This document shows, piece after piece, positions 36,094-44,474 of a stretch of DNA of 64,000 nt (within the stretch, counting starts at the first letter, position 1; every line of letters begins with the position of its first letter). The notes beneath the pieces were generated by a model. It did no database searches, was not told where the DNA came from, and saw only the letters and a program-made list of their open reading frames with translations. Position numbers and translations under genes: made by a program. The DNA is from Shimia aestuarii. Lineage in GTDB: Bacteria > Pseudomonadota > Alphaproteobacteria > Rhodobacterales > Rhodobacteraceae. Where the stretch lies: positions 124,001 to 188,000 of the forward strand of contig NZ_FOTQ01000006.1 in the NCBI RefSeq assembly GCF_900114635.1. The letters are read 5' to 3'.

Positions 36094-36948
36094 ATGGTTG
36101 CACCGTACATATTCATTTTGGGAACTGGGCACTCCGGTGGAACCCTGTTGAATCTACTGTTGGGTGCCAGCCCAAGAACGTTTGCTGCAGGAGAGAGGCT
36201 GCATTTATGGAACCTAAGAAATCTCCACCGTCAAGATGAACGCACGCGTCTATTCTGGCAGCAGGCAGTGTCGCGACTGGAGGCCAACGGGTGGCCTGCA
36301 TCGCGATTGACACCGGAGGCGGTCCTCGGGGCGGGCACGGATTTGTGGCGCAGCTGGATCAATATTGTTGCGGATATCTCTCCCCAACCAGTTGTTGTCG
36401 ATAAGTCTAACCACCTTCAAACTGTTCGTTTGCTCTGCGATGCGGGGCTGGTTGATCCATTTTTTGTACATTTGGTTCGAGATCCAAGAGCGGTAGCACA
36501 CAGCTACTCACGCATGAACAAACTCAGTCTGGCCAAACAGCGTTCGTGGCAGATCAGTAGCACGGCCATCTCCTCGTTTCTTGATGGACACGAAAATTCG
36601 ATGATCCTTCGATACGAGGATCTCGCGGCGGATCCTTGGCACCATACCTTGCGGATTTTGAAAAAAGCCGGAGAACGCGTAGGGTTGAATCTGTGCAGTG
36701 GAATCCCGGAAGATGTGAGAGAGCGTGGTCTTGATGACCCGATTTTCGATAACGTGATTTACGGGGGGAACGTGATGCGTCATCCAGCCAAACGCAAAGG
36801 TCGGATGATTGAACTTGACGTCGGCTACCTTAGAAATATGTCAACATTCGATTGGGCAACCTCGACACTCTCGTGCTTATCCGGTTTACGTCAATTTGGT
36901 TACCCGATTGGCAGAACATCTATGAAAAAAATGCTGCTGCAATCGTGA
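36094..36948 (+). CDS. Sulfotransferase-family protein
   Basis: Predicted sulfotransferase of 284 residues. The phosphosulfate loop is ILGTGHSGGTLLNLLLG (about 7-23), and the 3'-phosphate motif is HLVRDPRAVAHSYSRM (about 127-142), with ILRYEDLAADPW near 170 typical of the fold. It shares the loop pattern with the protein at 35080 but differs elsewhere, so the two probably act on different positions. Its stop overlaps a GTG start of the next gene (GTGA), which begins a run of coupled genes to 48.6 kb. Confidence 0.85.
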   Translation: MVAPYIFILGTGHSGGTLLNLLLGASPRTFAAGERLHLWNLRNLHRQDERTRLFWQQAVSRLEANGWPASRLTPEAVLGAGTDLWRSWINIVADISPQPVVVDKSNHLQTVRLLCDAGLVDPFFVHLVRDPRAVAHSYSRMNKLSLAKQRSWQISSTAISSFLDGHENSMILRYEDLAADPWHHTLRILKKAGERVGLNLCSGIPEDVRERGLDDPIFDNVIYGGNVMRHPAKRKGRMIELDVGYLRNMSTFDWATSTLSCLSGLRQFGYPIGRTSMKKMLLQS

Positions 36949-37715
36949 CTTCAGACTCTTCTCTCAAGCCCCAGCCGCTATGTGGTGTCGTTTTCGTCGC
37001 TACAGGTGCAAGGTACATCGCATGCGCCGAAGCCGCCGCACGTTCCGTTCGTCGTTTTATGCCTGACGTACCCATCGCTCTTTTTACGGATGCCTCACAG
37101 CTTGGTTTTGCCTTGAGTGAAGTGTTTGATCCAGTGATTGATCTGGAGACAGTCCACCATCGTTCAAAAGTGGATTGCTTGATGAATTCACCTTTTGAAA
37201 GAACACTGTTTCTGGATGCAGACATTCGAGTTCGAGAGGATGTGAGCGAACTTTTCGAGTTGCTGGAGCGTTTTGACATAGCCATGGCTCATGCACATGC
37301 CCGCAATCGCGCCGCTACTCGTGCGGTCTGGAAGCACGAGTTGCCAGACGCGTTTCCGCAATTCAATACTGGGGTCATCGCGGTGCGCCGTAACCCGCGA
37401 ACGCAAGCCCTCTTGCAGGCTTGGTCAGACAGCTACAAGATCGCCGGCTTTCGAAAGGATCAGGTAACGCTGCGTGAACTCCTTTGGGCTTCTGATCTGC
37501 GGCTGTCGACGTTGCCCCCGGAGTTCAATATTCGCTATCCCAAAAACCTTTGGCTGTGGAGTCGCCGTGAAGCTAGACCGCGAATTTGCCACTTTCGGCG
37601 CTACTCCTTTGTGAACAAAAGAGACTGGCTTTTCGATTTGGCGAAACGCGTCGTCCGATGGCCTCGCCGGATGGCATCGCGCGTGCTTTGGTCCAAGCGA
37701 AATGGTGGCGCTTGA
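36945..37715 (+). CDS. GT-A-type glycosyltransferase
   Basis: Predicted sugar transferase of 256 residues with a GT-A fold and the metal/donor motif FLDADIRVRED (about 88-98). Similar proteins fall in the glycogenin/GT8-like or nucleotide-diphospho-sugar transferase groups. The GTG at 36945 is chosen because it overlaps the sulfotransferase stop by 4 nt; an ATG at 36852 would lie deep inside that gene. FNTGVIAVRRNPRTQALLQ supports the fold. Its end overlaps the next ATG by one base. Confidence 0.75.
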   Translation: MTSDSSLKPQPLCGVVFVATGARYIACAEAAARSVRRFMPDVPIALFTDASQLGFALSEVFDPVIDLETVHHRSKVDCLMNSPFERTLFLDADIRVREDVSELFELLERFDIAMAHAHARNRAATRAVWKHELPDAFPQFNTGVIAVRRNPRTQALLQAWSDSYKIAGFRKDQVTLRELLWASDLRLSTLPPEFNIRYPKNLWLWSRREARPRICHFRRYSFVNKRDWLFDLAKRVVRWPRRMASRVLWSKRNGGA

Positions 37716-38875
37716 TGAGTTCGTCTCGCAAGTGTGTGTGTCTGTTCATCGGTACACTCAAAGCCGGTGGCGCGGAGCGTGTGACGGTCTGGCTGGCAAG
37801 TGAGCTAAACAAGCGTGGCCACGACGTTGTGGTTCTGACGCATTCTGAGCCGGGAACTGACTTTTTCAATTTGCCGGATGGTGTCAAGCGCGAGACCGTT
37901 GGGTTGGACGAGGGAAGAAACAGCCTGCCGGGAAAATTGATTATCAATATTCGACGTTGCTTGCAGGTTCGTAGGGTTCTTAGACGTCACCGGGCGACTG
38001 CTATTCTGGCGATGATGCCGCACGAATCTGTGATGGCTGTCGTCTCTGCCTTTGGCATGCCACTGCGCGTGGTTGTTTCGGAACGCAATGCTCCCTGGCA
38101 TCGTCAGCAGGACAAGATATGGTCGGCCCTGCGCCGGATTGTATATCGGTTTTCCGATGTTCAGGTAGCCCAGACCCAGCCCATCGCAGATTGGTTGCGC
38201 CGGGAAACAGGAAGTCGGAGCGTCTCGATCATTCCCAACGCAGTACAACCGAATTTGCCCTCAGCGCCACCGATAGTTTGTCCCGCACAGATCTTGCCCC
38301 CGGAGCGCAAACTATTGTTGGCCGTCGGAACCAAACCCTATCAGAAGGGGTTCGATTTGCTGGTTGCGGCCTTTGCTCGGATTGCCGACAACCACCCGGA
38401 ATGGGATCTGGCGATACCCGGCCTTTTACCAAGTCGACTGGAAGAGGGGATATCGGGCCAGGACATTCTTGATGAGGCGGCTCGGTCAGGGCTTGCCGAA
38501 AGGGTGATTTTACCGGGGCACTTGGGTAACATGCCTGACTGGTATGCTGCGGCCGACTTATTTGTGCTTAGTTCACGGTTCGAGGGCTTTCCGAACGTAT
38601 TGGTCGAGGCGATGGGCGCTGGGCGGGCATGTGTGGCGTTTGACTGTGATACCGGGCCGGCTGAGATCATCCAGAACGAACTTGACGGAATTCTTGTCCG
38701 AGATCTTACAGTCGAAGGGCTTGCTGCGGCTATGACTCGAGTAATGAATGATGAAGAGTTGCGGTTGCGCCTGGCCGCTGCGGCGCCGCAAGTTTCGAAG
38801 CGTTATGCTCCGGGCAATGTGCTGGATGCGTGGTGCAGGGTTCTGGGTCTTCCAGAGGGGGAGCTGCTAGAGTGA
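37715..38875 (+). CDS. GT4-family glycosyltransferase
   Basis: Retaining GT-B transferase of 386 residues. It begins MSSSRKCVCLFIGTLKAGGAERV, a common GT4 N-terminus, and has the donor-binding pattern LSSRFEGFPNVLVEAMGAG near 285-303. The ATG at 37715 follows directly on the previous stop (TGATG), which is better supported than an upstream ATG at 37586 inside the GT-A gene. It overlaps the next gene by 4 nt. Acceptor sugar unknown. Confidence 0.88.
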   Translation: MSSSRKCVCLFIGTLKAGGAERVTVWLASELNKRGHDVVVLTHSEPGTDFFNLPDGVKRETVGLDEGRNSLPGKLIINIRRCLQVRRVLRRHRATAILAMMPHESVMAVVSAFGMPLRVVVSERNAPWHRQQDKIWSALRRIVYRFSDVQVAQTQPIADWLRRETGSRSVSIIPNAVQPNLPSAPPIVCPAQILPPERKLLLAVGTKPYQKGFDLLVAAFARIADNHPEWDLAIPGLLPSRLEEGISGQDILDEAARSGLAERVILPGHLGNMPDWYAAADLFVLSSRFEGFPNVLVEAMGAGRACVAFDCDTGPAEIIQNELDGILVRDLTVEGLAAAMTRVMNDEELRLRLAAAAPQVSKRYAPGNVLDAWCRVLGLPEGELLE

Positions 38876-39828
38876 GCGGCGGCGAACTTGTTCTTTCACT
38901 CGATTTCGAGTTGCTTTGGGGGGTTCGCGATCACGCAACCCGCGAAACTTACGGGAAGAACATATTGGGAGGTCGCGCGGCCATTCCCCGCATGCTGGAA
39001 AGTTTTGATCGGCACGGTATCCAAGCGACCTGGGCCACGGTTGGAGCGGTGTTTTGTGCTTCTCGCGAGGAACTGCTGGACGCGTTGCCACCTGAAGAAC
39101 TGCGACCGCGCTATACTCATCCAGCGCTGTCGAACTATCGCTACCTGGACGAGATCGGTTTGGATGAGGCCCATGACCCCTATTACTTCGGAGCAACACT
39201 AGTCACGCAGATAGCTTCCTGTCCGGGGCAGGAAATCGCGACGCATACAATGTCGCATTTCTATTGTCTTGAGGCCGGAGCCAGCATTGAGACCTTTGCG
39301 GCTGATATTGACGCTGCCTGCCAATTGGCCGCGAACCGCGGCATCAAATTGCGATCAATAGTATTCCCGCGAAATCAGTATGCTGCTCCGCATTTGGCTG
39401 TCGTCCGCGAACGAGGCATCAAACGATATCGGGGAAACCAGAGCGCTTGGCCTTATCGCCCATCGGCAGGCGCCAATCAAACTTTACCGCGTCGGATGTT
39501 GCGGTTGATCGATGCGCATACTGGCATGCTCGGATCTCATCTCTATTTCCCCGGAACCGAGAATGTGCCAGCCAGCCATTTTCTTCGCCCCTGCTCAGGG
39601 CGTCTCGCTGCGTATCATTCCAGACATCTTTCGGTGATCGAGAGTGCGATGACCCGTGCAGCCCAAACAGGTGCAGGTTTTCATTTGTGGTGGCATCCGC
39701 ATAACTTCGGGGTCGATATGGAGGCTAACTTGAGGGGGTTGGAGCGTATAATTACGCACTATGGCCAGTTGAGGGACCAGTATGGAATGAAATCGCTAAC
39801 CATGGCGGGTAGCGGGGGGAGCAAATGA
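38872..39828 (+). CDS. Polysaccharide deacetylase (NodB-type)
   Basis: Predicted carbohydrate esterase family 4 enzyme of 318 residues that removes N- or O-acetyl groups from sugars. Visible motifs are LSLDFELLWG (about 8-17, catalytic/metal Asp) and EIATHTMSHFYCLE (about 121-134, metal histidines). There is no signal peptide, so it would act on cytoplasmic lipid-linked intermediates. The start is GTG at 38872, overlapping the GT4 stop and preceded by GGGGGAG. With the downstream formyltransferase it could expose an amino group and then modify it. Confidence 0.8.
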   Translation: MSGGELVLSLDFELLWGVRDHATRETYGKNILGGRAAIPRMLESFDRHGIQATWATVGAVFCASREELLDALPPEELRPRYTHPALSNYRYLDEIGLDEAHDPYYFGATLVTQIASCPGQEIATHTMSHFYCLEAGASIETFAADIDAACQLAANRGIKLRSIVFPRNQYAAPHLAVVRERGIKRYRGNQSAWPYRPSAGANQTLPRRMLRLIDAHTGMLGSHLYFPGTENVPASHFLRPCSGRLAAYHSRHLSVIESAMTRAAQTGAGFHLWWHPHNFGVDMEANLRGLERIITHYGQLRDQYGMKSLTMAGSGGSK

Positions 39829-40592
39829 ACGTCGTGGTTCTCGCCACCAGCGGTTTACACACCGACATAATGGTGAACTTCTTGGACGATGTCGGAATTC
39901 AACCTACCGCAGTGCTGATCGAACCCTCACAATCACGCCGCTCATTGCTCTATGGGCGGGCGCGTCGTCTAGGATGGCGCGCGGTTGTTGGGCAAGTCCT
40001 GTTCATTGTCATTGTTCTACCTCTCATCCGGCGAGGGGTGGAACCGCGTTTGAAAGCAATACGCCAAGACTATGATTTGCGGGCTGACCCTTTGAAAGAG
40101 AGCCGCGTTACGACAATAACCTCGGTTAATGCTCCGGCCACCCGAGAACTCTTGCGTCGCCTCGACCCGGACGCTGTCGTGCTCAGCGGAACGCGAATAG
40201 TGAAGGCCGAAACACTTGATGCCATTGCAGCACCAGTGCTGAATATTCATGCCGGGATCACGCCGGAGTATCGTGGTGTGCATGGGGGGTACTGGGCTTT
40301 GTGGATGGGGCGGCCAGAGGAGTTCGGTGCAACGTTACATCTAGTCGACGCTGGCGTAGATTCAGGCGCAGTGCTGTCGCATGTGCGACCAGTCCCTACG
40401 GCAAAAGACAACTTTGCTACCTATCCTTTGTTGCAACTTGGTGCAGCGCTGCCCGCGCTGGTCAAAACTCTAATTGGGCTAGACCAGAGTAAGACGCTCC
40501 CTGACCCCGTGCCGACAACCGGCGCTGGGCGGCAATGGTTTCATCCTACGCTTTGGCAATACCTGATCGGGTTACGGCGCGGGGTGCGGTAA
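39825..40592 (+). CDS. Formyltransferase-family protein
   Basis: Predicted N10-formyltetrahydrofolate-dependent transferase of 255 residues. The catalytic Asn and His lie in LNIHAGITPEYRGVHG (about 138-153), and the catalytic Asp in VDAGVDSGAVLS (about 173-184), as in methionyl-tRNA and sugar N-formyltransferases. A cleaved tRNA enzyme is unlikely in this context. It probably formylates an amino sugar of the EPS, possibly one freed by the deacetylase encoded just upstream (4-nt overlap). A putative membrane-associated stretch lies near 63-74. Confidence 0.78.
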   Translation: MNVVVLATSGLHTDIMVNFLDDVGIQPTAVLIEPSQSRRSLLYGRARRLGWRAVVGQVLFIVIVLPLIRRGVEPRLKAIRQDYDLRADPLKESRVTTITSVNAPATRELLRRLDPDAVVLSGTRIVKAETLDAIAAPVLNIHAGITPEYRGVHGGYWALWMGRPEEFGATLHLVDAGVDSGAVLSHVRPVPTAKDNFATYPLLQLGAALPALVKTLIGLDQSKTLPDPVPTTGAGRQWFHPTLWQYLIGLRRGVR

Positions 40593-41170
40593 TGGAACAC
40601 AACAACATTATTCGTTCGAAGAGTGATTATCGGAATTGGCTGATTGCTGATCTTGATGGGGCTGGATTGAGCTGTTGGCGGTTTTGGATGGGGCTTCGCT
40701 ATCCGACCCTTCATTTCCTGAGAGTGCTTCGGCGGGTCGAATACTTGAAGAATTGTCGAAACGGATTGATTGGCAGAGCTGAGCGGTTGCTTGTGTCTGT
40801 CTATTTCCGCCTATTGTCGATTTATTTGGGCTTCACGATCCCCCCCAATACATGCGGTCCCGGATTGCGGCTGAACCATTGGGGAACAATTGTGATCAGT
40901 CCTGATGCGCGGATTGGCGCGCGGGCGCGTGTGAATATTTGTGTGAATATCGGGTTGAAAGACGGGAAGGCCCCACATCTTGGCGATGATGTCTATATTG
41001 GGCCTGGAGCAAAACTGTTTGGAGGGATCCATTTGGGCAATGGCGTTCGGATCGGCGCGAATGCTGTGGTAAACCGAAGTTTTCCTGACGGCGCAATCCT
41101 GGCCGGTGTACCAGCGCGCTTGATTGGGAACAAAGCTGATGAGGAAACACCGGCCAATGAGGCCGTCTGA
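40592..41170 (+). CDS. Serine-acetyltransferase-like hexapeptide acyltransferase
   Basis: Left-handed beta-helix acyltransferase of 192 residues, likely a trimer using an acyl-CoA. The C-terminal half has hexapeptide turns including NHWGTIVISPDARIGARA, LGDDVYIGPGAKLFGG and NGVRIGANAVVN. It resembles CysE and EPS O-acetyltransferases; the context favours sugar O-acetylation rather than cysteine synthesis. It starts with an ATG overlapping the preceding stop (TAATG) and ends overlapping the next ATG (TGATG). A C7 run occurs within it near 40840. Confidence 0.8.
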   Translation: MEHNNIIRSKSDYRNWLIADLDGAGLSCWRFWMGLRYPTLHFLRVLRRVEYLKNCRNGLIGRAERLLVSVYFRLLSIYLGFTIPPNTCGPGLRLNHWGTIVISPDARIGARARVNICVNIGLKDGKAPHLGDDVYIGPGAKLFGGIHLGNGVRIGANAVVNRSFPDGAILAGVPARLIGNKADEETPANEAV

Positions 41171-42861
41171 TGTCTGAAAATTTACTATCCGGCAGGCGAA
41201 TTCTGCTACTGGGAAGCAACGAGCGTGCCGCATTGTCGGCGTGCCGATCTTTGGGAAGAAAAGGGGCGATCGTTGAGATCGCGACATTCGACCCTATTCG
41301 TCAGCCAGCAGAATTGTCGCGGTACTGCCGCAAGCGCTTTTTTCTTGGATCGCCGGTGACTGACATGGCCGACGTTCGCAAACGCTTGGCCGCACATTTG
41401 GACAAATATCAATACGATGCGGTTTTTCCGATAACCGACATGGCATGCGAACTGGTATATGCCGACTATGCGGCATTGGCGTCGCGTGCCGTGATTGTGG
41501 GACCCGAGCTTGACGCCTACCTCCGAGCTGTCGACAAGGCTCAGGCATTGAAACTGGCAAAGAAAGCAGGGTTGAATGCCCCGAACGGCATTCTTTTGTA
41601 TCCCGGCGATGATCCCACGCCCGCTTTTGATATTTTGGCTGAGGGTCCGGTTTATGCCAAACCGGTTCGAAGCTGCCTGGTGACCGATGACTTCGTTAAC
41701 TCTTTCGAGGTGAAAAAGTGCAGGACACGATCACAGCTCGAACGGAAGCTTTCCGAAGATCTGCCAAGGTTGCCGGTTCTGGTCCAGCGACCTGTGGAAG
41801 GTCACGGTGTTGGGCTGAACATTTTGGCGGATCGTGGACGCTTGGTGGCGGCAAGTATGAATCGGCGGCTGCATGAACCCCCGGAAGGCGGCGGCAGCAG
41901 TTTTCGGTGCAATGTTCCAATGGCGGAGGAGGATATTCAAATCGCCCGCGACATTGCTAGGCGGCTGGACTGGTCTGGTCTGATGATGGTCGAACTGAAA
42001 GGCAATGACGGACACCTGACAATAATGGAGATGAATTGCCGCCCATGGGGATCGATAGAAACGGCCATTCGCGCGGGGATCGACTTTCCGGCGCTTGCGG
42101 TTGCTCAGGCGCTTGGCCTGTCCTTGCCTGAAAGCCTGGTCGCCAGCGACCGTCCGGTTCGAGTGAGAAATCTGAAAAACGATTTGCGATGGGTGTTTGG
42201 TCAACGTCGGCGTTGGTTGTCGCGATCCTCGCCGCTGGTTGATTGGCTAGGGGCCTTGCCGCGCGCCGCGCTTGGGTGGGAATATCTCGATATCGAGCGG
42301 GGCAATGATCCGTTGCCAGCAATTGGCCAGTTCAATCCAGTATTCGCACGGGTTTGGCGCCGTGGGCAGTTGGGGATGAAAATGGCGGCTGCGCGCCTTG
42401 GGTATCGCCATCACTTTCAGAAGCTCGATAAGAGAGACCCGATTCTGTTTCTGTGTCAGGGTAATATTAATCGGAGTGCCGTAGCGGAAATCCTCTTCAG
42501 GCAGGCCGGTTTCGAACACGTTTTGTCCGGCGGGGTACTGCCGTTTCATGGACGCGGTATCAGTCCCGCGGCGGCCCGCTTTTTGGAGATGCAGGGAATG
42601 GATGGAACCAAGCATAGGTCACGCAATTTCCATAGTTGCAAGGCGTTTGTTTCCGAAGGAGCGCGGATAATCGTGTTCGATTTTCGCACCATGGCAGATG
42701 TCTGGGTGATGTTCCCGGAGTTTCGCCCGCAAGTCATGCTCTTTGACGATCTCGCCCGCCTAAAAGCTGGAGAGCTACCTGATCCCCACGGCGAGTCGGA
42801 GGCTGAATACGTTGAGTGTTTCGAGCGTATTTCCGTTACCCTGCAAGACCAAATCGGCTAA
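41170..42861 (+). CDS. ATP-grasp ligase fused to low-molecular-weight protein tyrosine phosphatase
   Basis: Two-domain protein of 563 residues. Residues about 10-400 are an ATP-grasp carboxylate-amine ligase (VYAKPVRSCLV, MMVELKGNDGHLTIMEMNCRPWGS with the metal Glu and Asn). Residues about 423-560 form an LMW-PTP with active-site Cys429 and Arg435 in LFLCQGNINRSAV and the general acid Asp538 in LPDPHGES. The canonical second cysteine of the loop is Asn434. All residues needed for phosphatase chemistry are present. Wzb-like phosphatases usually pair with a tyrosine-kinase co-polymerase, but none is visible here. The ligase may attach an amino acid to the EPS; how the two activities are linked is unknown. 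Confidence 0.85.
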   Translation: MSENLLSGRRILLLGSNERAALSACRSLGRKGAIVEIATFDPIRQPAELSRYCRKRFFLGSPVTDMADVRKRLAAHLDKYQYDAVFPITDMACELVYADYAALASRAVIVGPELDAYLRAVDKAQALKLAKKAGLNAPNGILLYPGDDPTPAFDILAEGPVYAKPVRSCLVTDDFVNSFEVKKCRTRSQLERKLSEDLPRLPVLVQRPVEGHGVGLNILADRGRLVAASMNRRLHEPPEGGGSSFRCNVPMAEEDIQIARDIARRLDWSGLMMVELKGNDGHLTIMEMNCRPWGSIETAIRAGIDFPALAVAQALGLSLPESLVASDRPVRVRNLKNDLRWVFGQRRRWLSRSSPLVDWLGALPRAALGWEYLDIERGNDPLPAIGQFNPVFARVWRRGQLGMKMAAARLGYRHHFQKLDKRDPILFLCQGNINRSAVAEILFRQAGFEHVLSGGVLPFHGRGISPAAARFLEMQGMDGTKHRSRNFHSCKAFVSEGARIIVFDFRTMADVWVMFPEFRPQVMLFDDLARLKAGELPDPHGESEAEYVECFERISVTLQDQIG

Positions 42862-42874
42862 GAGGACAAGTCCA

Positions 42875-43600
42875 ATGGCGCGCTTCGTGATCCGGTTAGA
42901 TGACATATGCCCCACAATGGATCATGAGAAATTTGCGCGCGCTCGGGCGCATTTTGAAGCTGCTGGCGTGCGGCCGCTCATGGGAATTGTTCCGGACAAT
43001 ATGGATCCCGACCTGATCGTCCACGGCCCTGACCCAAGTTTTTGGCAAATGATGCGAGAGCTTGCTGCAAGTGGGTGGGGTATTTCGCAACACGGCTACA
43101 GACACCGGATTCACACAAACGATCGCGGACTGCTTGGTATTACCGCGCGCAGCGAATTTTCGGGCCGTGGTCTGGAAGTCCAACGTGAAGATTTGGCACA
43201 AGGGCAAGCAATACTTGTAAGTGAAGGTCTCGGAACTGATAATTTTATGGCGCCCTTTCACAGCTATGACAGGAAAACGTTGGTGGCATTGAAATCTTTG
43301 GGGTTCACTACATTGACTGATGGATATGGGTTGTTTCCCTGGCGCGCGGGGGGGCTCAGATTTGTGCCTCAATTATTTGAACGTCCCGCAAACTTTGGAA
43401 TCGGCATTTACACGATGTGTCTTCATCTCAATAACATGACAATGGATGAGATTGACGAACTCGGCCACTTCGTGACTGCCAATTCATCTCGCTTCATAGA
43501 TTTCGATGAAGCGAAAAGGAGCGAGTGGCCCGCTGCACTGGTCTGGCCCTTGGGAATGTCGCTAAAACTTGCATTGACGGTCAAGCGAAGGCTTCAATAA
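42875..43600 (+). CDS. DUF2334-type polysaccharide deacetylase
   Basis: Predicted sugar deacetylase of 241 residues of the DUF2334 branch. It begins MARFVIRLDDICPTMD with the two metal-binding aspartates (9-10), has GWGISQHGYRHRIH (about 69-82) with the metal histidines, and GTDNFMAPFHSYD near 123. There is no signal peptide. The ATG at 42875 lies 13 nt after the previous stop; the upstream ATG at 42812 lies inside the phosphatase gene. It is the second deacetylase of the locus and of a different subfamily from the one at 38872. Confidence 0.8.
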   Translation: MARFVIRLDDICPTMDHEKFARARAHFEAAGVRPLMGIVPDNMDPDLIVHGPDPSFWQMMRELAASGWGISQHGYRHRIHTNDRGLLGITARSEFSGRGLEVQREDLAQGQAILVSEGLGTDNFMAPFHSYDRKTLVALKSLGFTTLTDGYGLFPWRAGGLRFVPQLFERPANFGIGIYTMCLHLNNMTMDEIDELGHFVTANSSRFIDFDEAKRSEWPAALVWPLGMSLKLALTVKRRLQ

Positions 43601-43648
43601 GTCGATGTTCTTTTCTGTAATAAAATCAAAAGCCTATCGAAAAGTTCT

Positions 43649-44237
43649 ATGTCTATTAGTATAATCTCGGTAGCCAAGGTGCCACTCCGTCCACTCCGGC
43701 ATGGGGCAGTTGCGATTGGGCGCCAGGTCATGTTGGAGCGGCTTTTCTTCAGCCGCGAGATTCCGCCAAACTTGGTGATTTCGACGGGGGGGGGCAGGCA
43801 CAACTTTTCTCATGAAGCATTTGGCGCAATTTGTGCACATCAACGACTATTTCGACAGGGATCATCTCAAGCATCTGCCTAGACTTCCGGTTGGATGGCT
43901 CAATGATCGGCGGGTTCTTTTCTTATTTGATGAACCCGAAGCCGTATTTCGGTCAGTAAGGCGGAGGCAGTTTTTACACAAACATGCCGGCGAATTAGGT
44001 TCCGTTGCATGTCAGTTTACGTGGGGTGGTTTACAACAAAAACTGTTCGAGAGGGCCGTTAAGCAGCAAGTCGAATCGTTTCATTCCCACAACTCAGAAA
44101 ATCTCATGTTGTTGTCCTTCGATGATATTTGGGCGCGTGCAGAGGACATAGCCGAATTCTTTGCGATAGAAGACGATCGGTTTTTGAATGAGTTTCCACC
44201 TCGCCGCCCGCGAAAGTCGGAACAATTTCAGGTGTGA
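43649..44237 (+). pseudogene. Sulfotransferase-like gene frameshifted at a G9 tract (possibly phase-variable)
   Basis: Reading from the ATG at 43649 gives a normal start and PPNLVISTGGG, then loses the family pattern at a run of nine G (43786-43794). If the run had eight G the frame would continue as VISTGGAGTTFLMKHLAQF, a good phosphosulfate loop, and run on through NDRRVLFLFDEPEAVFRSVR to 44237, giving about 195 residues. Thus the gene is off by one G in this sequence. Possible readings are slipped-strand phase variation, a fixed pseudogene, or a sequencing error. It would be the third sulfotransferase of the EPS locus, though small. No conventional strong ribosome site is seen before 43649. 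Confidence 0.7.
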
Positions 44238-44273
44238 TGCATGTCGGCCGCTTCTGTTACCTTTTGGGTTTAG

Positions 44274-44474
44274 GCTGCGAGCCCATCGGGTGCCAAAAAG
44301 GCACCGGATCGGTGGCGCGCCTATTTGGTTGATCTGCTGGAAGAAAAAAATGCAATCGGCACAAGACCACTTCTCGATGCAATGGGCAAATCCTGGCAAT
44401 CTCCAATCTTTTGGGTGCTTATGCCATGGACGGCGCGGCTCACGACAACTCAACGGAGTTCCATGAAGATATGA
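44274..44474 (+). pseudogene. Coding-like 67-codon frame without start codon
   Basis: After the sulfotransferase frame ends (TGA at 44235, TAG at 44271), the same frame stays open for 66 codons and reads like protein (APDRWRAYLVDLLEEKN, GKSWQSPIFWVLMPW). Its stop overlaps the ATG of the next glycosyltransferase (ATGA), as for most gene pairs of this operon. There is no ATG near its beginning. It may be the 3' end of a decayed gene, perhaps the C-terminus of the sulfotransferase. I do not recognise a family. A hairpin ATCGGGTGCC / GGCACCGGAT (44285-44309) lies inside it. Confidence 0.35.

Noticed and set aside
43348-43354. G7 run inside the DUF2334 deacetylase gene.
   Set aside because: The gene is intact across it, so there is no direct sign of switching.
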